Part shown: one piece after another, positions 1 through 8,296 of the stretch
Layout: every line of letters starts with the position of its first letter
How positions within the stretch are numbered: position 1 is the first letter of the stretch
From: CAZUTK01 sp964623265
Lineage (GTDB): Bacteria; Electryoneota; B3-LCP
Assembly (NCBI GenBank): GCA_964623265.1
Contig: CAZUTK010000038.1
Span: 1 to 30,447, forward strand
Direction of reading: 5' to 3'
Length of the DNA stretch: 30,447 bases
The notes under the pieces: model-generated
What the model saw: only the letters and a program-made list of their open reading frames with translations
The model's database searches: none
What the model was told of the DNA's origin: nothing
Program-made: the position numbers and the translations under genes

Positions 1-723
1 GCTCCCAACAATGCGACGGTCGTGTTAGTCGGGGATTTCGACACGAAGGAAGCGCTGCGGCTGATCGAGAAATACTACGGCGCGATCCCGAAGCAGGAAC
101 CCCCGCCGCCGGTTTCAACCGTGGAACCCCAGCAGCGTGGCGAGCGGCGCATCAAACTGCATCGCCGGGCGCAGCTGCCGATGCTCTTCGCCGGATATCA
201 CATCCCCAACGTGGTGCACGAAGATATGCCCGCCATCGCCGTCGCTCAGAAGATCTTATCGGACGGCGAGAGCTCCCGGATCTACAAGAAGCTGGTCTAT
301 GAGGATCAGATCGCGATGTATGCCGGAGGATCGGTGGATGAAGCCAGAGATCCTTCGCTGTTTTACGCTTATTGCGGGATGAACATCGGCCACGACATCG
401 AGGAAGGGGAGAGGGCGCTCTTTGAAATCGTCGAAGGGCTGGCGCAAAATCCGCCCTCGCCTGAAGAGTTGCAGAAAGCCAAGAACCAGCTGGAGGCAGA
501 CTACATCCTGTCTCTGCAATCCAACAGCCGCAAAGCATATAATTTGGGATTCTATCAAACCGTAGCCGGCGATTGGAGGCTGATGTTCAATATCGGCGAA
601 AAGTACGCCGAAGTGACCGCAGAACAGGTGGCTCAAGTCGCCGCCCGCTATTTCACCGAGAAGAACCGCACCACGGTCATCCTGATTCCGGATCAGCCGA
701 CCGGAATGACCCTGAACCGTTAA
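1..723 (+). CDS. M16 family zinc peptidase, C-terminal part (5' truncated by window)
   Basis: The frame is open from the first base and ends at TAA 721-723, so this is the last 240 residues of a longer protein. The visible start (APNNATVVLVGDFD) is the characteristic junction before the second M16 lobe, where the chain continues as a beta strand and helix. Further on come the SDGESSRIYKKLV segment and the long C-terminal helix containing PEELQKAKNQLEADY. The zinc-binding HXXEH motif of M16 enzymes lies in the first lobe, outside the window, so activity cannot be judged here. The next gene, 37 bases downstream, is a second M16 protein that lacks that motif. Known two-subunit M16B proteases pair an active subunit with an inactive one, so I infer that this is the catalytic partner, probably periplasmic. 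Family call sure; active status inferred. Confidence 0.9.
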   Translation, partial: APNNATVVLVGDFDTKEALRLIEKYYGAIPKQEPPPPVSTVEPQQRGERRIKLHRRAQLPMLFAGYHIPNVVHEDMPAIAVAQKILSDGESSRIYKKLVYEDQIAMYAGGSVDEARDPSLFYAYCGMNIGHDIEEGERALFEIVEGLAQNPPSPEELQKAKNQLEADYILSLQSNSRKAYNLGFYQTVAGDWRLMFNIGEKYAEVTAEQVAQVAARYFTEKNRTTVILIPDQPTGMTLNR

Positions 724-760
724 CCGTATGCAAGCCGGCTTGAAGCTGGTGGAGGATAGA

Positions 761-2212
761 ATGAAAATGCAGAGAATCGTTGTTGCCGCTTTGTTTGTCC
801 TGATGCTGATCGCCGTGACCCAGGTTTTCGGCGGAAATCAGGACACATCGGATGACGTCGTGCCGGCGTATGTGCCGCCGGCGAAAAAAACGCCGGCGCC
901 GGTAAAATTGCCGCCGGTCGCAGAGAAAATTTTGAAAAACGGCTTGAAGGTTATTGTCGTCGAACAGAATGAATTGCCCGTGATTTCTATGCGGCTCCAG
1001 TGCAACGAGGGCAGTTTCGCCGATCCGCCCGGAAAATCGGGGTTGACCCAGTTTATGACCGGTTTGCTGACGCAGGGCACGCAGAAATACAACGCCTCCC
1101 AGATCGCCGCAAAGATTGATTTCGTCGGCGGGAGCCTAGACGCCGGCAGTGATTGGGATGCCTGTTATGTTTCCGTCACAGTCCTGAGCAAATACGCCGA
1201 CACCGCCGTCGAACTTCTGCGCGAAGTGGCGCTGCACCCTGCTTTTGATCAAGAAGAGATCGAAAGGCTTCGCGCTCAGACTCTCTCCGGCATCAAATCG
1301 AGCAAGGATGATCCCGCCTCCTTAGCGAGCGAGGAATTCAATCGCTGGCTCTACGGCGATTACCCCTACGCTTTTCCCATAGAAGGAACGGGAGAATCGG
1401 TGGCGGGCATCACCCGCGAAGATATCCTCGGTCAATATCAGGCGCTCTTCATCCCCAACAACGCCGTATTCGCGATCATCGGAGACGTGAAGGCGGGTGA
1501 AGGCTTTAAAATCGCAGAGAAGATTTTTGGGGAATGGAAACGGGGGCAGCGCATAGCGGCTGTCCATACACTGCCCAGTCCGCCGCGGGGATACAGCGTG
1601 CGCATCGTCAACAAGCCGGATGCGACGCAAACCCAGATTCGTTTCGGTCACATCGGTGTGCCGCGCAATACGGAAGATTACTTCCCGCTGGTGGTGATGA
1701 ACTACATCCTGGGCGGCGGCGGATTCTCTTCGCGGATGATGAAACACATCCGATCCGAACTGGGTCTGACCTATGGGATCAATTCGTCTTTCTCGATGCG
1801 TCGCAGCGCCGGTCCCTTTGTTGTCGGCACCTTTACGAAGAACGAATCCACCTTGCAGGCGATCCAGGAAACGATCCGATTGATGCGCGAATTTCGGGAG
1901 CAGGGACCGACCGCTCAGGAACTGGAAGAAGCCAAATCGTATCTGACGGGCAGCTATCCGTTGAACTTCGAAACCCCCGGTCAGATCGCATCGCAGCTGC
2001 TCAACATCGAGCTGTACGGACTGGGCGCGGACTACATCGAAAAATATCGCTCCAGAATTGAAGCCGTAACATCCGACGATGTGCTGCGCGCGGCGCAGAA
2101 ATATCTGGATCCGGAAAATATGATATTCGTCGTCGTCAGCAAACCCGACGACGTGCGCTCCGACCTCGAATCCCTGGGTCCTCTGGAAGTCGTGGAAATT
2201 CCGGCGGAGTGA
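761..2212 (+). CDS. M16 family peptidase-like protein, non-catalytic subunit, secreted
   Basis: I chose ATG 761 because GGAGG sits 5 bases upstream at 751-755 and the protein then begins with a clear signal peptide (MKMQRIVVAALFVLMLIAVTQVFG); an in-frame ATG at 728 has neither. The 483-residue protein has the two-lobe M16 architecture, but where active members carry HXXEH it has LTQFMTGLL, with no zinc-binding His pair. The second lobe keeps the conserved HIRSELGLTYG segment, whose Arg and Tyr contribute to substrate binding in the inactive subunit of known M16B heterodimers. Together with the M16 gene directly upstream, this suggests a heteromeric periplasmic protease or peptide-processing complex. 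A strong hairpin terminator follows the stop codon by 16 bases. The family is certain; the heterodimer is an inference from gene order and motif loss. Confidence 0.92.
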   Translation: MKMQRIVVAALFVLMLIAVTQVFGGNQDTSDDVVPAYVPPAKKTPAPVKLPPVAEKILKNGLKVIVVEQNELPVISMRLQCNEGSFADPPGKSGLTQFMTGLLTQGTQKYNASQIAAKIDFVGGSLDAGSDWDACYVSVTVLSKYADTAVELLREVALHPAFDQEEIERLRAQTLSGIKSSKDDPASLASEEFNRWLYGDYPYAFPIEGTGESVAGITREDILGQYQALFIPNNAVFAIIGDVKAGEGFKIAEKIFGEWKRGQRIAAVHTLPSPPRGYSVRIVNKPDATQTQIRFGHIGVPRNTEDYFPLVVMNYILGGGGFSSRMMKHIRSELGLTYGINSSFSMRRSAGPFVVGTFTKNESTLQAIQETIRLMREFREQGPTAQELEEAKSYLTGSYPLNFETPGQIASQLLNIELYGLGADYIEKYRSRIEAVTSDDVLRAAQKYLDPENMIFVVVSKPDDVRSDLESLGPLEVVEIPAE

Positions 2213-2228
2213 AATGTCTAATAACCTG

Positions 2229-2263
2229 GCGAACGCCCGACAGAGTGTCGGGCGTTTGCGTTT
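2229..2263 (+). terminator. Intrinsic terminator after the M16 pair
   Basis: A 14-bp stem (2229-2242 with 2246-2259, one G-T pair) closes a three-base loop GAG and is followed by a short TTT run. It starts 16 bases after the M16 stop codon. The T run is short, so termination may be incomplete. Confidence 0.75.
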
Positions 2264-2360
2264 ACTGGATTCCATGATTTTCGCTTGCATAAGCGAAATT
2301 TTTCTTGTAATTTATCTGCGCAAAATCAAGATTAAATCGAATGCTCCCGAGGCCGCGGAA

Positions 2361-3914
2361 ATGAAATGGATTCACCAGCCGATAATTCTGATCCTATCAG
2401 GAATGTCAATCTGGCAAATCATTGGAAACACAGCCATCGCCGAAGAATTCTCCATCCGCGGCGGAAATATGCTGCGCTGGGCGCGCGGGGAGTCCAGCGT
2501 CCAGGGAGTGGGGGAAAAGACGCAGGAAGAGTGGTTTGAAAACGTCACGAATCTCTCGCTGGCGTATCGTGATCTCCAGCTGGGTTTGACTCATTCGCTG
2601 TTTCGCCCTTCCGAGTTCGGCGAAGAACAGGGCGGCATACAAGCGATTGATTTTAAATATCTCGAATATCGCCATTCGAATCTGACGTTGACCGCCGGCA
2701 ACTTCTACGCCAGTATCGGGCGGGGTCTCGCCTTGAATCTATACGAAGATTATACGCTGAATTTCGACAGCAATCTGGAAGGAGCGAAAGCCGAATACAG
2801 CGATGATCGGATCGGCGTGCTGGCGTTTCGGGGCAGATCGTATCCGTCCATCTCGCCGGAAGGCAGCCGCGTCCGCGAAAATGATGTCGAAGGCGTTATG
2901 CTGAAAGTCAATCCGCTGCGCAATTCGAGCCTCGCCGGGTATTACCTCTACGTCCCCTCCGAATCTTATCCCGAAACCCGCATGCCAGGCGGCATTGCGC
3001 AGTTCAACGTCGCCGGCGTGGGCCTGTACGCTGAGTCCGTCCTGCAGTATGTGCAGGACGGCAGTGAGGATCCCTATTACGGCAGCTATCTGGCTCTGGA
3101 CTATACGATCGCCGGGCTGGGGATCATCGCGGATTATAAAGACTACAATTTCAAAAAATACGGCACTTATTCTTCTGGAGGAATCACCAGTTCTGAACCG
3201 CTCGCGTATCAAAACCCTCCGCTCGTCCAGCGGGAATTCACCACCAACCTGCTGGCGAAACATCCGCATGTGCCGGTTTACAACGATGAAGTCGGCTTTC
3301 AAATCGAAGTGAACGGGCAGGTCTCGGAACCTCTGGCGCTGACGCTGAATTTCAGCCGGTCATCGTTGCACCGCGGCGGTTCGATCATCCCTTCTCTGCA
3401 CGAAGAAGACGCGCCTTTCTGGCAGCTGTTTCTGGAAGGCGAATACGACTTCCCCGCCGGTCATTTCCTGCGACTGGATATCGGCGTCAATGAAGAAGTC
3501 CTCGTCACCGGACCCAAGGACGCCCGGATCACCTTCTTCTGGCAGAAAAAGCAAGCCGCTTCCGTCGAAGGGACCTACTATCTCAGGGACCGATACGGCT
3601 TAACCGGGCATTTTGAAGCGATGCGCCTCGAAGATGTCGCCCTGGATGATGAATACTTTGAATTTTACAGCGCGCTGACGCTGTCGCGCGCTCCTTGGGG
3701 GAGCGCGACGGTTTCGCTGGAAACCACCGGCGATCCGCAGCAGACCGAACAGGATGTCTGGGTGGGCGGCGAGATGGATCTGAACTTCCTGAAGCATCAC
3801 AACCTGCTGCTCTTCGTCGGGCAGGATCGCGGCGGAATGAAGTGCACGTCGGGCCGCTGCCGCTATGTGGATCCCTTCGAAGGCGTGAAATTGACCTGGC
3901 GCACCACGTTTTAA
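2361..3914 (+). CDS. Outer-membrane beta-barrel protein (DUF6029-like)
   Basis: The open frame extends back to 2214, but it would run through the terminator hairpin at 2229-2259. ATG 2361 has GAGG 8 bases upstream and opens a signal peptide ending near AIA-EEF, so I take 2361 (517 residues). The mature protein is rich in alternating aromatic/polar strands (for example NLTLTAGNFYASIGRG and GLALNLYEDYTLNF) and ends in Phe (KLTWRTTF), typical of barrels inserted by the Bam machinery. It resembles the DUF6029 outer-membrane proteins that I recall from FCB-group genomes, but that name is from memory and unchecked. No substrate can be assigned. It sits alone between a terminator and selA, whose start is 46 bases after this stop, so selA may be co-transcribed. 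Confidence is high for an outer-membrane barrel, low for any specific role. Confidence 0.82.
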   Translation: MKWIHQPIILILSGMSIWQIIGNTAIAEEFSIRGGNMLRWARGESSVQGVGEKTQEEWFENVTNLSLAYRDLQLGLTHSLFRPSEFGEEQGGIQAIDFKYLEYRHSNLTLTAGNFYASIGRGLALNLYEDYTLNFDSNLEGAKAEYSDDRIGVLAFRGRSYPSISPEGSRVRENDVEGVMLKVNPLRNSSLAGYYLYVPSESYPETRMPGGIAQFNVAGVGLYAESVLQYVQDGSEDPYYGSYLALDYTIAGLGIIADYKDYNFKKYGTYSSGGITSSEPLAYQNPPLVQREFTTNLLAKHPHVPVYNDEVGFQIEVNGQVSEPLALTLNFSRSSLHRGGSIIPSLHEEDAPFWQLFLEGEYDFPAGHFLRLDIGVNEEVLVTGPKDARITFFWQKKQAASVEGTYYLRDRYGLTGHFEAMRLEDVALDDEYFEFYSALTLSRAPWGSATVSLETTGDPQQTEQDVWVGGEMDLNFLKHHNLLLFVGQDRGGMKCTSGRCRYVDPFEGVKLTWRTTF

Positions 3915-3960
3915 CTTGAACCTCAAGCACAGCACGCCCCACTGCATAGAGTTACCGATC

Positions 3961-5373
3961 ATGGACGCATGGATCGCCAGCCGATTGAAGTCGCTTCCGC
4001 AGGTGAACGCTCTCCTCGAAAGCGCTGAGCTCAAGCGCTTGATCCGCGAATATTCCCACGATTTGATCAAACATTTATTGCAGGAAGTTATAGAGGAGCT
4101 GCGTCAAGCGATTCTCGCGGGTGGTGAAGTCCAATTCGAAACGGACTCGTTGATAACCCAAGTGAAGGAAAAACTTAATCAACTGCTGCAACCTCGATTT
4201 CGCCGCGTCATCAATGCTACGGGCATCTTACTGCATACCGGTTTGGGGCGGGCGCCGCTCCTCGATGAAGCCTACGAGCGAGCATTCCAGCGGGTGCGCG
4301 GCGCCTGCGATCTGGAGCTCGATATGGATTCTGGCACACGGGGCGACCGCCAGGAAAAACTGGATGGTCTTTTGAGGTTGTTGACCGGCGCGGAATCGTC
4401 CGCGATCGTGAACAACAACGCCGCCGCCGTGCTGCTCGCTTTGAATACCCTGGCGTACCGCCGCGAAACGATCGTTTCGCGCGGTCAGCTGATCGAGATC
4501 GGCGGATCCTTCCGACTCCCTCAGGTCATGAAAAAATCGGGATCGCGCCTCGTGGAAATCGGCACTACAAACCGCACCTACCTTTCCGATTATGAAGAAG
4601 CCATCACGCTGAAAACCGGCGCGATCCTGCTGGCTCACACCAGCAATTACCGCATCCAGGGCTTCGTGCAGGATGTGGAGATCGAGGATCTTGCACGGTT
4701 GTGCCGGGAACGGAATCTGCCGCTGATCCACGATCTGGGCGGCGGGGTTCTTTTGGATCTGAAGAATTGGAATTTGCCGCAGGAACCCTTGGCGCGCCGC
4801 AGCATCGCCGCCGGTTGCAGTGTGGTCACCTTCAGCGGCGATAAAATTCTCGGCGGTCCCCAGGCGGGCATTTTGATCGGAAAAAAGGATGCGATTGCGA
4901 AGATCCGCAAAAACCCTCTGATGCGCGCTCTGCGTCCCGACAAATTCAGCCTCGCGCTGCTGGAAGAAACCTTGAAATTTTATCTGTCGCCGCTTGATCT
5001 GCTCGCGAGACATCCGGTTCTGAAGGCACTGGCAGAGGATCCGGAGTCGCCGCTGCGCAGAGCGCAGAGCGTTCTGGATGAGCTGCGGCGCCGAGGAATG
5101 CCGGACTCGGCCGGCATCGAAATCGAAGTTGTCCCGACGCAGGCGCAGTTGGGTTCCGGAGCTCTGCCGCTTGAGGTTTTTCCTTCCGCGGCGTTGCGCA
5201 TCCGGATGAAGGATGGCAGCGCCGTGCAAATTGCGCGGGCGCTGAGGAATGCGGATCCCCCTGTGGTCGGTTACCTAAGTCAAAATGCGCTGTTTCTCGA
5301 CGTAAAAGCGGTGCAGCCGGAAGATCTTGGCTTGCTGGCGGACGCTGTGCACCGCATATTGATGCATTTATAA
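3961..5373 (+). CDS. selA: L-seryl-tRNA(Sec) selenium transferase
   Basis: SelA is a PLP enzyme that converts Ser-tRNA(Sec) to Sec-tRNA(Sec) using selenophosphate, in the cytoplasm. The protein is 470 residues from ATG 3961, the normal length. It has the N-terminal helical domain (SLPQVNALLES), the INATGILLHTGLGRAPL segment near residue 85, the GGSFRLPQVM region, and the PLP-lysine motif VTFSGDKILGGPQAG, with Lys at residue 295, the same number as in Escherichia coli SelA. That supports ATG 3961 over the in-frame TTG at 3916; no strong ribosome site marks either. selB, selC and selD are not in the window. Its presence implies that UGA can be read as selenocysteine in this organism, which bears on the UGA-interrupted gene at 17554-19422. 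Confidence 0.96.
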   Translation: MDAWIASRLKSLPQVNALLESAELKRLIREYSHDLIKHLLQEVIEELRQAILAGGEVQFETDSLITQVKEKLNQLLQPRFRRVINATGILLHTGLGRAPLLDEAYERAFQRVRGACDLELDMDSGTRGDRQEKLDGLLRLLTGAESSAIVNNNAAAVLLALNTLAYRRETIVSRGQLIEIGGSFRLPQVMKKSGSRLVEIGTTNRTYLSDYEEAITLKTGAILLAHTSNYRIQGFVQDVEIEDLARLCRERNLPLIHDLGGGVLLDLKNWNLPQEPLARRSIAAGCSVVTFSGDKILGGPQAGILIGKKDAIAKIRKNPLMRALRPDKFSLALLEETLKFYLSPLDLLARHPVLKALAEDPESPLRRAQSVLDELRRRGMPDSAGIEIEVVPTQAQLGSGALPLEVFPSAALRIRMKDGSAVQIARALRNADPPVVGYLSQNALFLDVKAVQPEDLGLLADAVHRILMHL

Positions 5374-5413
5374 TGAGAATGGCGCTGAGCAAGTTGCAAT
5401 ATATATATATTTG

Positions 5414-5461
5414 GAGATTCTGACAATAAATAAATTATTTAATAAGAATCTCTTGTTTTTT
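5414..5461 (+). terminator. AT-rich nested hairpin terminator after selA
   Basis: GAGATTCT (5414-5421) pairs perfectly with AGAATCTC (5445-5452). A second 7-bp inverted repeat (5427-5433 with 5435-5441) lies inside it, and a T-rich run follows (5453-5461). It lies 41 bases after the selA stop. The low GC of the stem makes it weaker than the other terminators here. Confidence 0.6.
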
Positions 5462-5502
5462 CTACTTTAAGGTATTATCTTTTATTGACTATTTTCAATA
5501 TT

Positions 5503-5516
5503 GAGGAGTTTTTTTG
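5503..5516 (+). promoter_or_regulatory. Shine-Dalgarno that selects a TTG start
   Basis: GAGGAG (5503-5508) stands 5 bases before TTG 5514 but 20 bases before the first in-frame ATG at 5529. The spacing favours the TTG as start of the NfeD gene. A TATTAT at 5473-5478 could be a -10 box, but no good -35 sits at the right distance. Confidence 0.6.
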
Positions 5517-6830
5517 CCATCCCGCGCGATGAAATCTTTCTGCTTGAAAAGCCTGGTACGTCTCTGGGTTCTGCTTGCGTTTGCAGCCTCGGCGGATGCG
5601 AACACAGTGTACTGGATCGAGGTGGATGGACCCATTCATCCCGCCAGCGCCAGGTTCATTGAGCGAGCGGTCGCCCGAGCCAATTCCGATCAGGCGGAAG
5701 CCCTGTTGATCGAACTGGACACCCCGGGCGGATTGATGGATTCGATGCGGGATATCGTCAAGGCGTTTTTCAACAGCGACGTTCCGGTCATTGTTTATGT
5801 GGCTCCTTCCGGATCCCGAGCGGCGTCCGCCGGAGCTTTTATCACGCTTGCCGCTGACATCGCCGCGATGGCGCCCGGGACGAATATCGGCGCGGCACAC
5901 CCCGTCTCGATTGGATCCGGGGAAGCGATGGATTCCAGCGGTGTGATGAGCGACAAGGTCGTCAACGACGCCGTCGCCTTCATCCGATCCATCGCCGAGA
6001 AACGGGGCAGAAACGCGGAATGGGCGGAAGCCGCCGTGAAGGAATCCTCTTCTCTGACGGATTCCGAAGCGCTCGAAAAAAACGTCATTGATCTGATCGC
6101 CGTCACCCGGGACAGCCTGCTGCAGATGGTGGATGGACGCATGGTGCAGCCGCTCAGCGGCAAACGAGCGCTTGCGACGAAAAATGCGGAACTCGTGCGG
6201 ATCGAAAAAACCTGGCGCGACGAGCTCCTGGATATCATCAGCGATCCCAATATCGCCTACATTTTGATGCTTCTTGGCATTTACGGTTTGTTCTTCGAAC
6301 TATATAATCCAGGGGCGATTGTTCCGGGAGTCATCGGCGGAATTTGTCTGATCCTGGCGTTTTTCGCTTTCCAGACATTGCCGGTGAATATCGCCGGATT
6401 ACTGCTGATCCTGCTCGCCGTCATCCTGTTTCTTCTGGAGATTAAAGTGGTCAGTTATGGCATCTTATCCATCGGCGGCACCATCGCGCTCCTGCTCGGA
6501 TCCGTTATGTTGATCGAATCGCCGATTCCCGGATTGCGGGTCTCCTGGTCCGTCATTTTGCCTTCCGTCATCGCCACCCTGCTCTTTTTCGGCGTCGCGA
6601 TCGGCTTATCCATCAAAGCCCAGCGGCGCAAACCCATCACCGGCATCGAAGGCATGATCGGCGAAACCGGTTCCGTCGTGGCAGAGATCAACCCCATCGG
6701 CATTGTCACCATCCGAGGCGAAATCTGGAAGGCGCGTTCGAAGTCGGGATCCATCCCCGTCGGATCCCGAGTGCAGGTCGTCGCTGTCGAAAATATGATG
6801 CTGATCGTAATACCGTCTCCTGAAACATAA
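5514..6830 (+). CDS. NfeD-family ClpP-class membrane serine protease
   Basis: The 438-residue protein begins with a signal peptide (CLKSLVRLWVLLAFAASADA) and a ClpP-fold domain (residues about 30-220). It has the conserved LLIELDTPGG strand and SRAASAGAF, with the likely nucleophile Ser105. Lys148 in MSDKVVNDAVAFIRS matches the catalytic lysine of the archaeal PH1510 protease. Several membrane segments (about 240-360) follow, containing the NfeD signature around LYNPGAIVPGVIGGI, then a soluble OB-fold NfeD-C domain (about 370-438). This is the long, protease-containing form of NfeD. Such proteins are typically encoded beside a stomatin/slipin and act on it at the membrane; here the slipin starts at 7398, with one small gene between. 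The start is TTG, chosen from the ribosome site. Function known by family; the native substrate in this organism is inferred. Confidence 0.93.
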   Translation: MPSRAMKSFCLKSLVRLWVLLAFAASADANTVYWIEVDGPIHPASARFIERAVARANSDQAEALLIELDTPGGLMDSMRDIVKAFFNSDVPVIVYVAPSGSRAASAGAFITLAADIAAMAPGTNIGAAHPVSIGSGEAMDSSGVMSDKVVNDAVAFIRSIAEKRGRNAEWAEAAVKESSSLTDSEALEKNVIDLIAVTRDSLLQMVDGRMVQPLSGKRALATKNAELVRIEKTWRDELLDIISDPNIAYILMLLGIYGLFFELYNPGAIVPGVIGGICLILAFFAFQTLPVNIAGLLLILLAVILFLLEIKVVSYGILSIGGTIALLLGSVMLIESPIPGLRVSWSVILPSVIATLLFFGVAIGLSIKAQRRKPITGIEGMIGETGSVVAEINPIGIVTIRGEIWKARSKSGSIPVGSRVQVVAVENMMLIVIPSPET

Positions 6831-6856
6831 AAAACGAATCAATCGGTGAATTGCGT

Positions 6857-7270
6857 ATGCCAATCAGATCAAAACAAACACCCGATGTGAAAGTCTGCAA
6901 TCTCTGCGGACGCACTCTCCCGCATTCGGAATTCTATACTCAGAAAACCGGAACCGGTGCAACGGTTCTTCGATCTCGTTGTAAAGAATGCTACCGCGCC
7001 GTCACGCGGGATTACTACCAGTTGAACCGCGAAGAGCTGCTGCAGCGGCAGCGCCAGCAGTATAAGAAACGGCGCGCATATCTGCTGAATTACTATCGAA
7101 CGCATCGCGAAGAACGGTTGAAGTACCAGCGGGAATGGTATCGAAAGCGTCGGGAAGCGCTGGAAAACGCGTACGGCAAAGGCAGCATTCGGACCTACAC
7201 GAAACGGACGAATCCGCCCGAACCGACCGGCAGAAAAACGATCCGCCGCGCCGTGCGGAAGAAGATCTGA
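6857..7270 (+). CDS. Small basic zinc-ribbon protein, function unknown
   Basis: This 137-residue protein starts at ATG 6857 (GGTGA 7 bases upstream; an in-frame TTG at 6851 is less likely). The N-terminus has a four-cysteine zinc ribbon: Cys14-x2-Cys17 in VCNLCGRTLP and Cys42-x2-Cys45 in RCKECYRA. The remainder is extremely rich in Arg, Lys, Tyr and Glu (repeats such as QRQRQQYKKRRAYL and LKYQREWYRKRREAL), predicting a long, positively charged helix or coiled coil, then a basic tail ending RRAVRKKI. Similar ribbons head some HNH endonucleases, but no HNH catalytic motif follows here. Binding to nucleic acid or ribosomes is plausible from charge alone. It lies between nfeD and its slipin partner, probably in the same transcript. 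I do not recognise a named family. Confidence 0.78.
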   Translation: MPIRSKQTPDVKVCNLCGRTLPHSEFYTQKTGTGATVLRSRCKECYRAVTRDYYQLNREELLQRQRQQYKKRRAYLLNYYRTHREERLKYQREWYRKRREALENAYGKGSIRTYTKRTNPPEPTGRKTIRRAVRKKI

Positions 7271-7386
7271 GATCAATTCGAAATCCGCCGATTCCGAGCG
7301 GGATACCGGCTGCGGTAGGGTTCGGATCCGATGGATTTCTGGTTTTAGTTTCCACTCCCAATCCGTGATGAAACAGTTCATAACGT

Positions 7387-7392
7387 AGGAGG
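7387..7392 (+). promoter_or_regulatory. Strong ribosome binding site of the slipin gene
   Basis: A perfect AGGAGG lies 5 bases before ATG 7398. It is the best Shine-Dalgarno seen in the window and suggests that the slipin is made in larger amounts than NfeD. Confidence 0.8.
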
Positions 7393-7397
7393 TTAAT

Positions 7398-8141
7398 ATG
7401 CCTGGTTTCGCGATTCTCATTGCTTTGGTCGTCCTGATTCTGCTTTCAGCGATTAAAGTGTTGAACGAGTATGAACGAGCTGTCGTCTTCCGACTGGGCA
7501 GAATCATCGGCGCCAAAGGTCCCGGGATCATCCTGCTGATCCCGATCGTTGATCGGATGCGACGGGTCTCCTTGCGGACGATTGTGACCGATGTGCCTCC
7601 CCAAGATGTCATTACCAAAGATAATGTTTCCGTTAAAGTGAACGCCGTGCTGAACTTCCGAGTTATGGATCCCAACAAGGCAGTCGTGGAAGTCGAAAAC
7701 TATCTATATGCCACCGGTCAGCTGGCGCAGACCACCCTGCGCAGCGTGCTGGGGCAGGTTGAACTGGATGATCTTCTCTCTGAACGGGATAAGATCAATC
7801 GCAAGTTGCAGGAAATCGTGGATGCGCATACCGACCCATGGGGCGTCAAAGTCTCGCTCGTCGAGATCAAACATGTGGATCTGCCCGCCGATATGCAGCG
7901 CGCGATGGCTCGGCAGGCGGAAGCGGAGCGCGAACGGCGCGCAAAAGTCATCAACGCGGAAGGCGAATTTCAAGCAGCCACACGTCTGGCGGAAGCCGCC
8001 GCTATCATCGCCGATCACCCGATGGCGCTCCAATTGCGGTATCTGCAAACCCTCTCGGAAGTCGCGTCGGAGAACAATTCCACTACCATATTCCCTGTGC
8101 CCATCGATCTCTTCCAGGTCTTTATGAAAAAGTCTCAATAA
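7398..8141 (+). CDS. Slipin / stomatin-like SPFH (band 7) membrane protein
   Basis: The 247-residue protein has one N-terminal membrane segment (AILIALVVLILLSAIKVL). An SPFH/band 7 domain follows, with the typical EYERAVVFRLGR, GPGIILLIPIVDRMRRVSLR and GVKVSLVEIKHVDLP blocks, and then a helical region with QAEAERERRAKVINAEGE and a hydrophobic C-terminal segment. Slipins form oligomeric membrane microdomains and are cleaved near the C-terminus by NfeD-type proteases in archaeal examples. The NfeD gene lies upstream at 5514-6830, separated only by the zinc-ribbon gene, so the pair is likely a membrane quality-control module. The length is typical for bacterial slipins. Confidence 0.94.
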   Translation: MPGFAILIALVVLILLSAIKVLNEYERAVVFRLGRIIGAKGPGIILLIPIVDRMRRVSLRTIVTDVPPQDVITKDNVSVKVNAVLNFRVMDPNKAVVEVENYLYATGQLAQTTLRSVLGQVELDDLLSERDKINRKLQEIVDAHTDPWGVKVSLVEIKHVDLPADMQRAMARQAEAERERRAKVINAEGEFQAATRLAEAAAIIADHPMALQLRYLQTLSEVASENNSTTIFPVPIDLFQVFMKKSQ

Positions 8142-8162
8142 TCCGCGCTTCCGGTTCGGATC

Positions 8163-8179
8163 ATTTTCATTTCGATGGG
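8163..8179 (+). repeat. 17-bp dispersed repeat, copy 1
   Basis: ATTTTCATTTCGATGGG occurs exactly here and again at 16718-16734, both in non-coding gaps and in the same orientation. G-rich sequence follows both copies. Function unknown. Confidence 0.5.
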
Positions 8180-8296
8180 GGTATGGGGATCTACCTCCGC
8201 AGGGAATCATTCATGCGGTGAAGGAGTTCATCACTACTGACGCCCGTCCCTGCCGGGCGATCCTGAGGTCGCGTCAAAATATCATCTGAATCCGAC

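Noticed and set aside
1322..2290. Long minus-strand ORF antisense to the M16 gene
   Set aside because: No motif and no ribosome site; composition typical of an antisense shadow in GC-rich coding DNA.
2214..2360. Upstream start for the outer-membrane barrel protein
   Set aside because: It would translate the terminator hairpin at 2229-2259 and bury the signal peptide that begins at 2361.
4228..5229. Long minus-strand ORF antisense to selA
   Set aside because: Gln/Arg-rich shadow without any domain; selA is certain on the other strand.
6857..7270. HNH endonuclease
   Set aside because: Only the zinc ribbon is present; no HNH catalytic motif follows.
8240..8259. Terminator after the slipin gene (CGCCCG/CGGGCG hairpin)
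   Set aside because: There is no T run after the 6-bp stem, so I do not call it a terminator.
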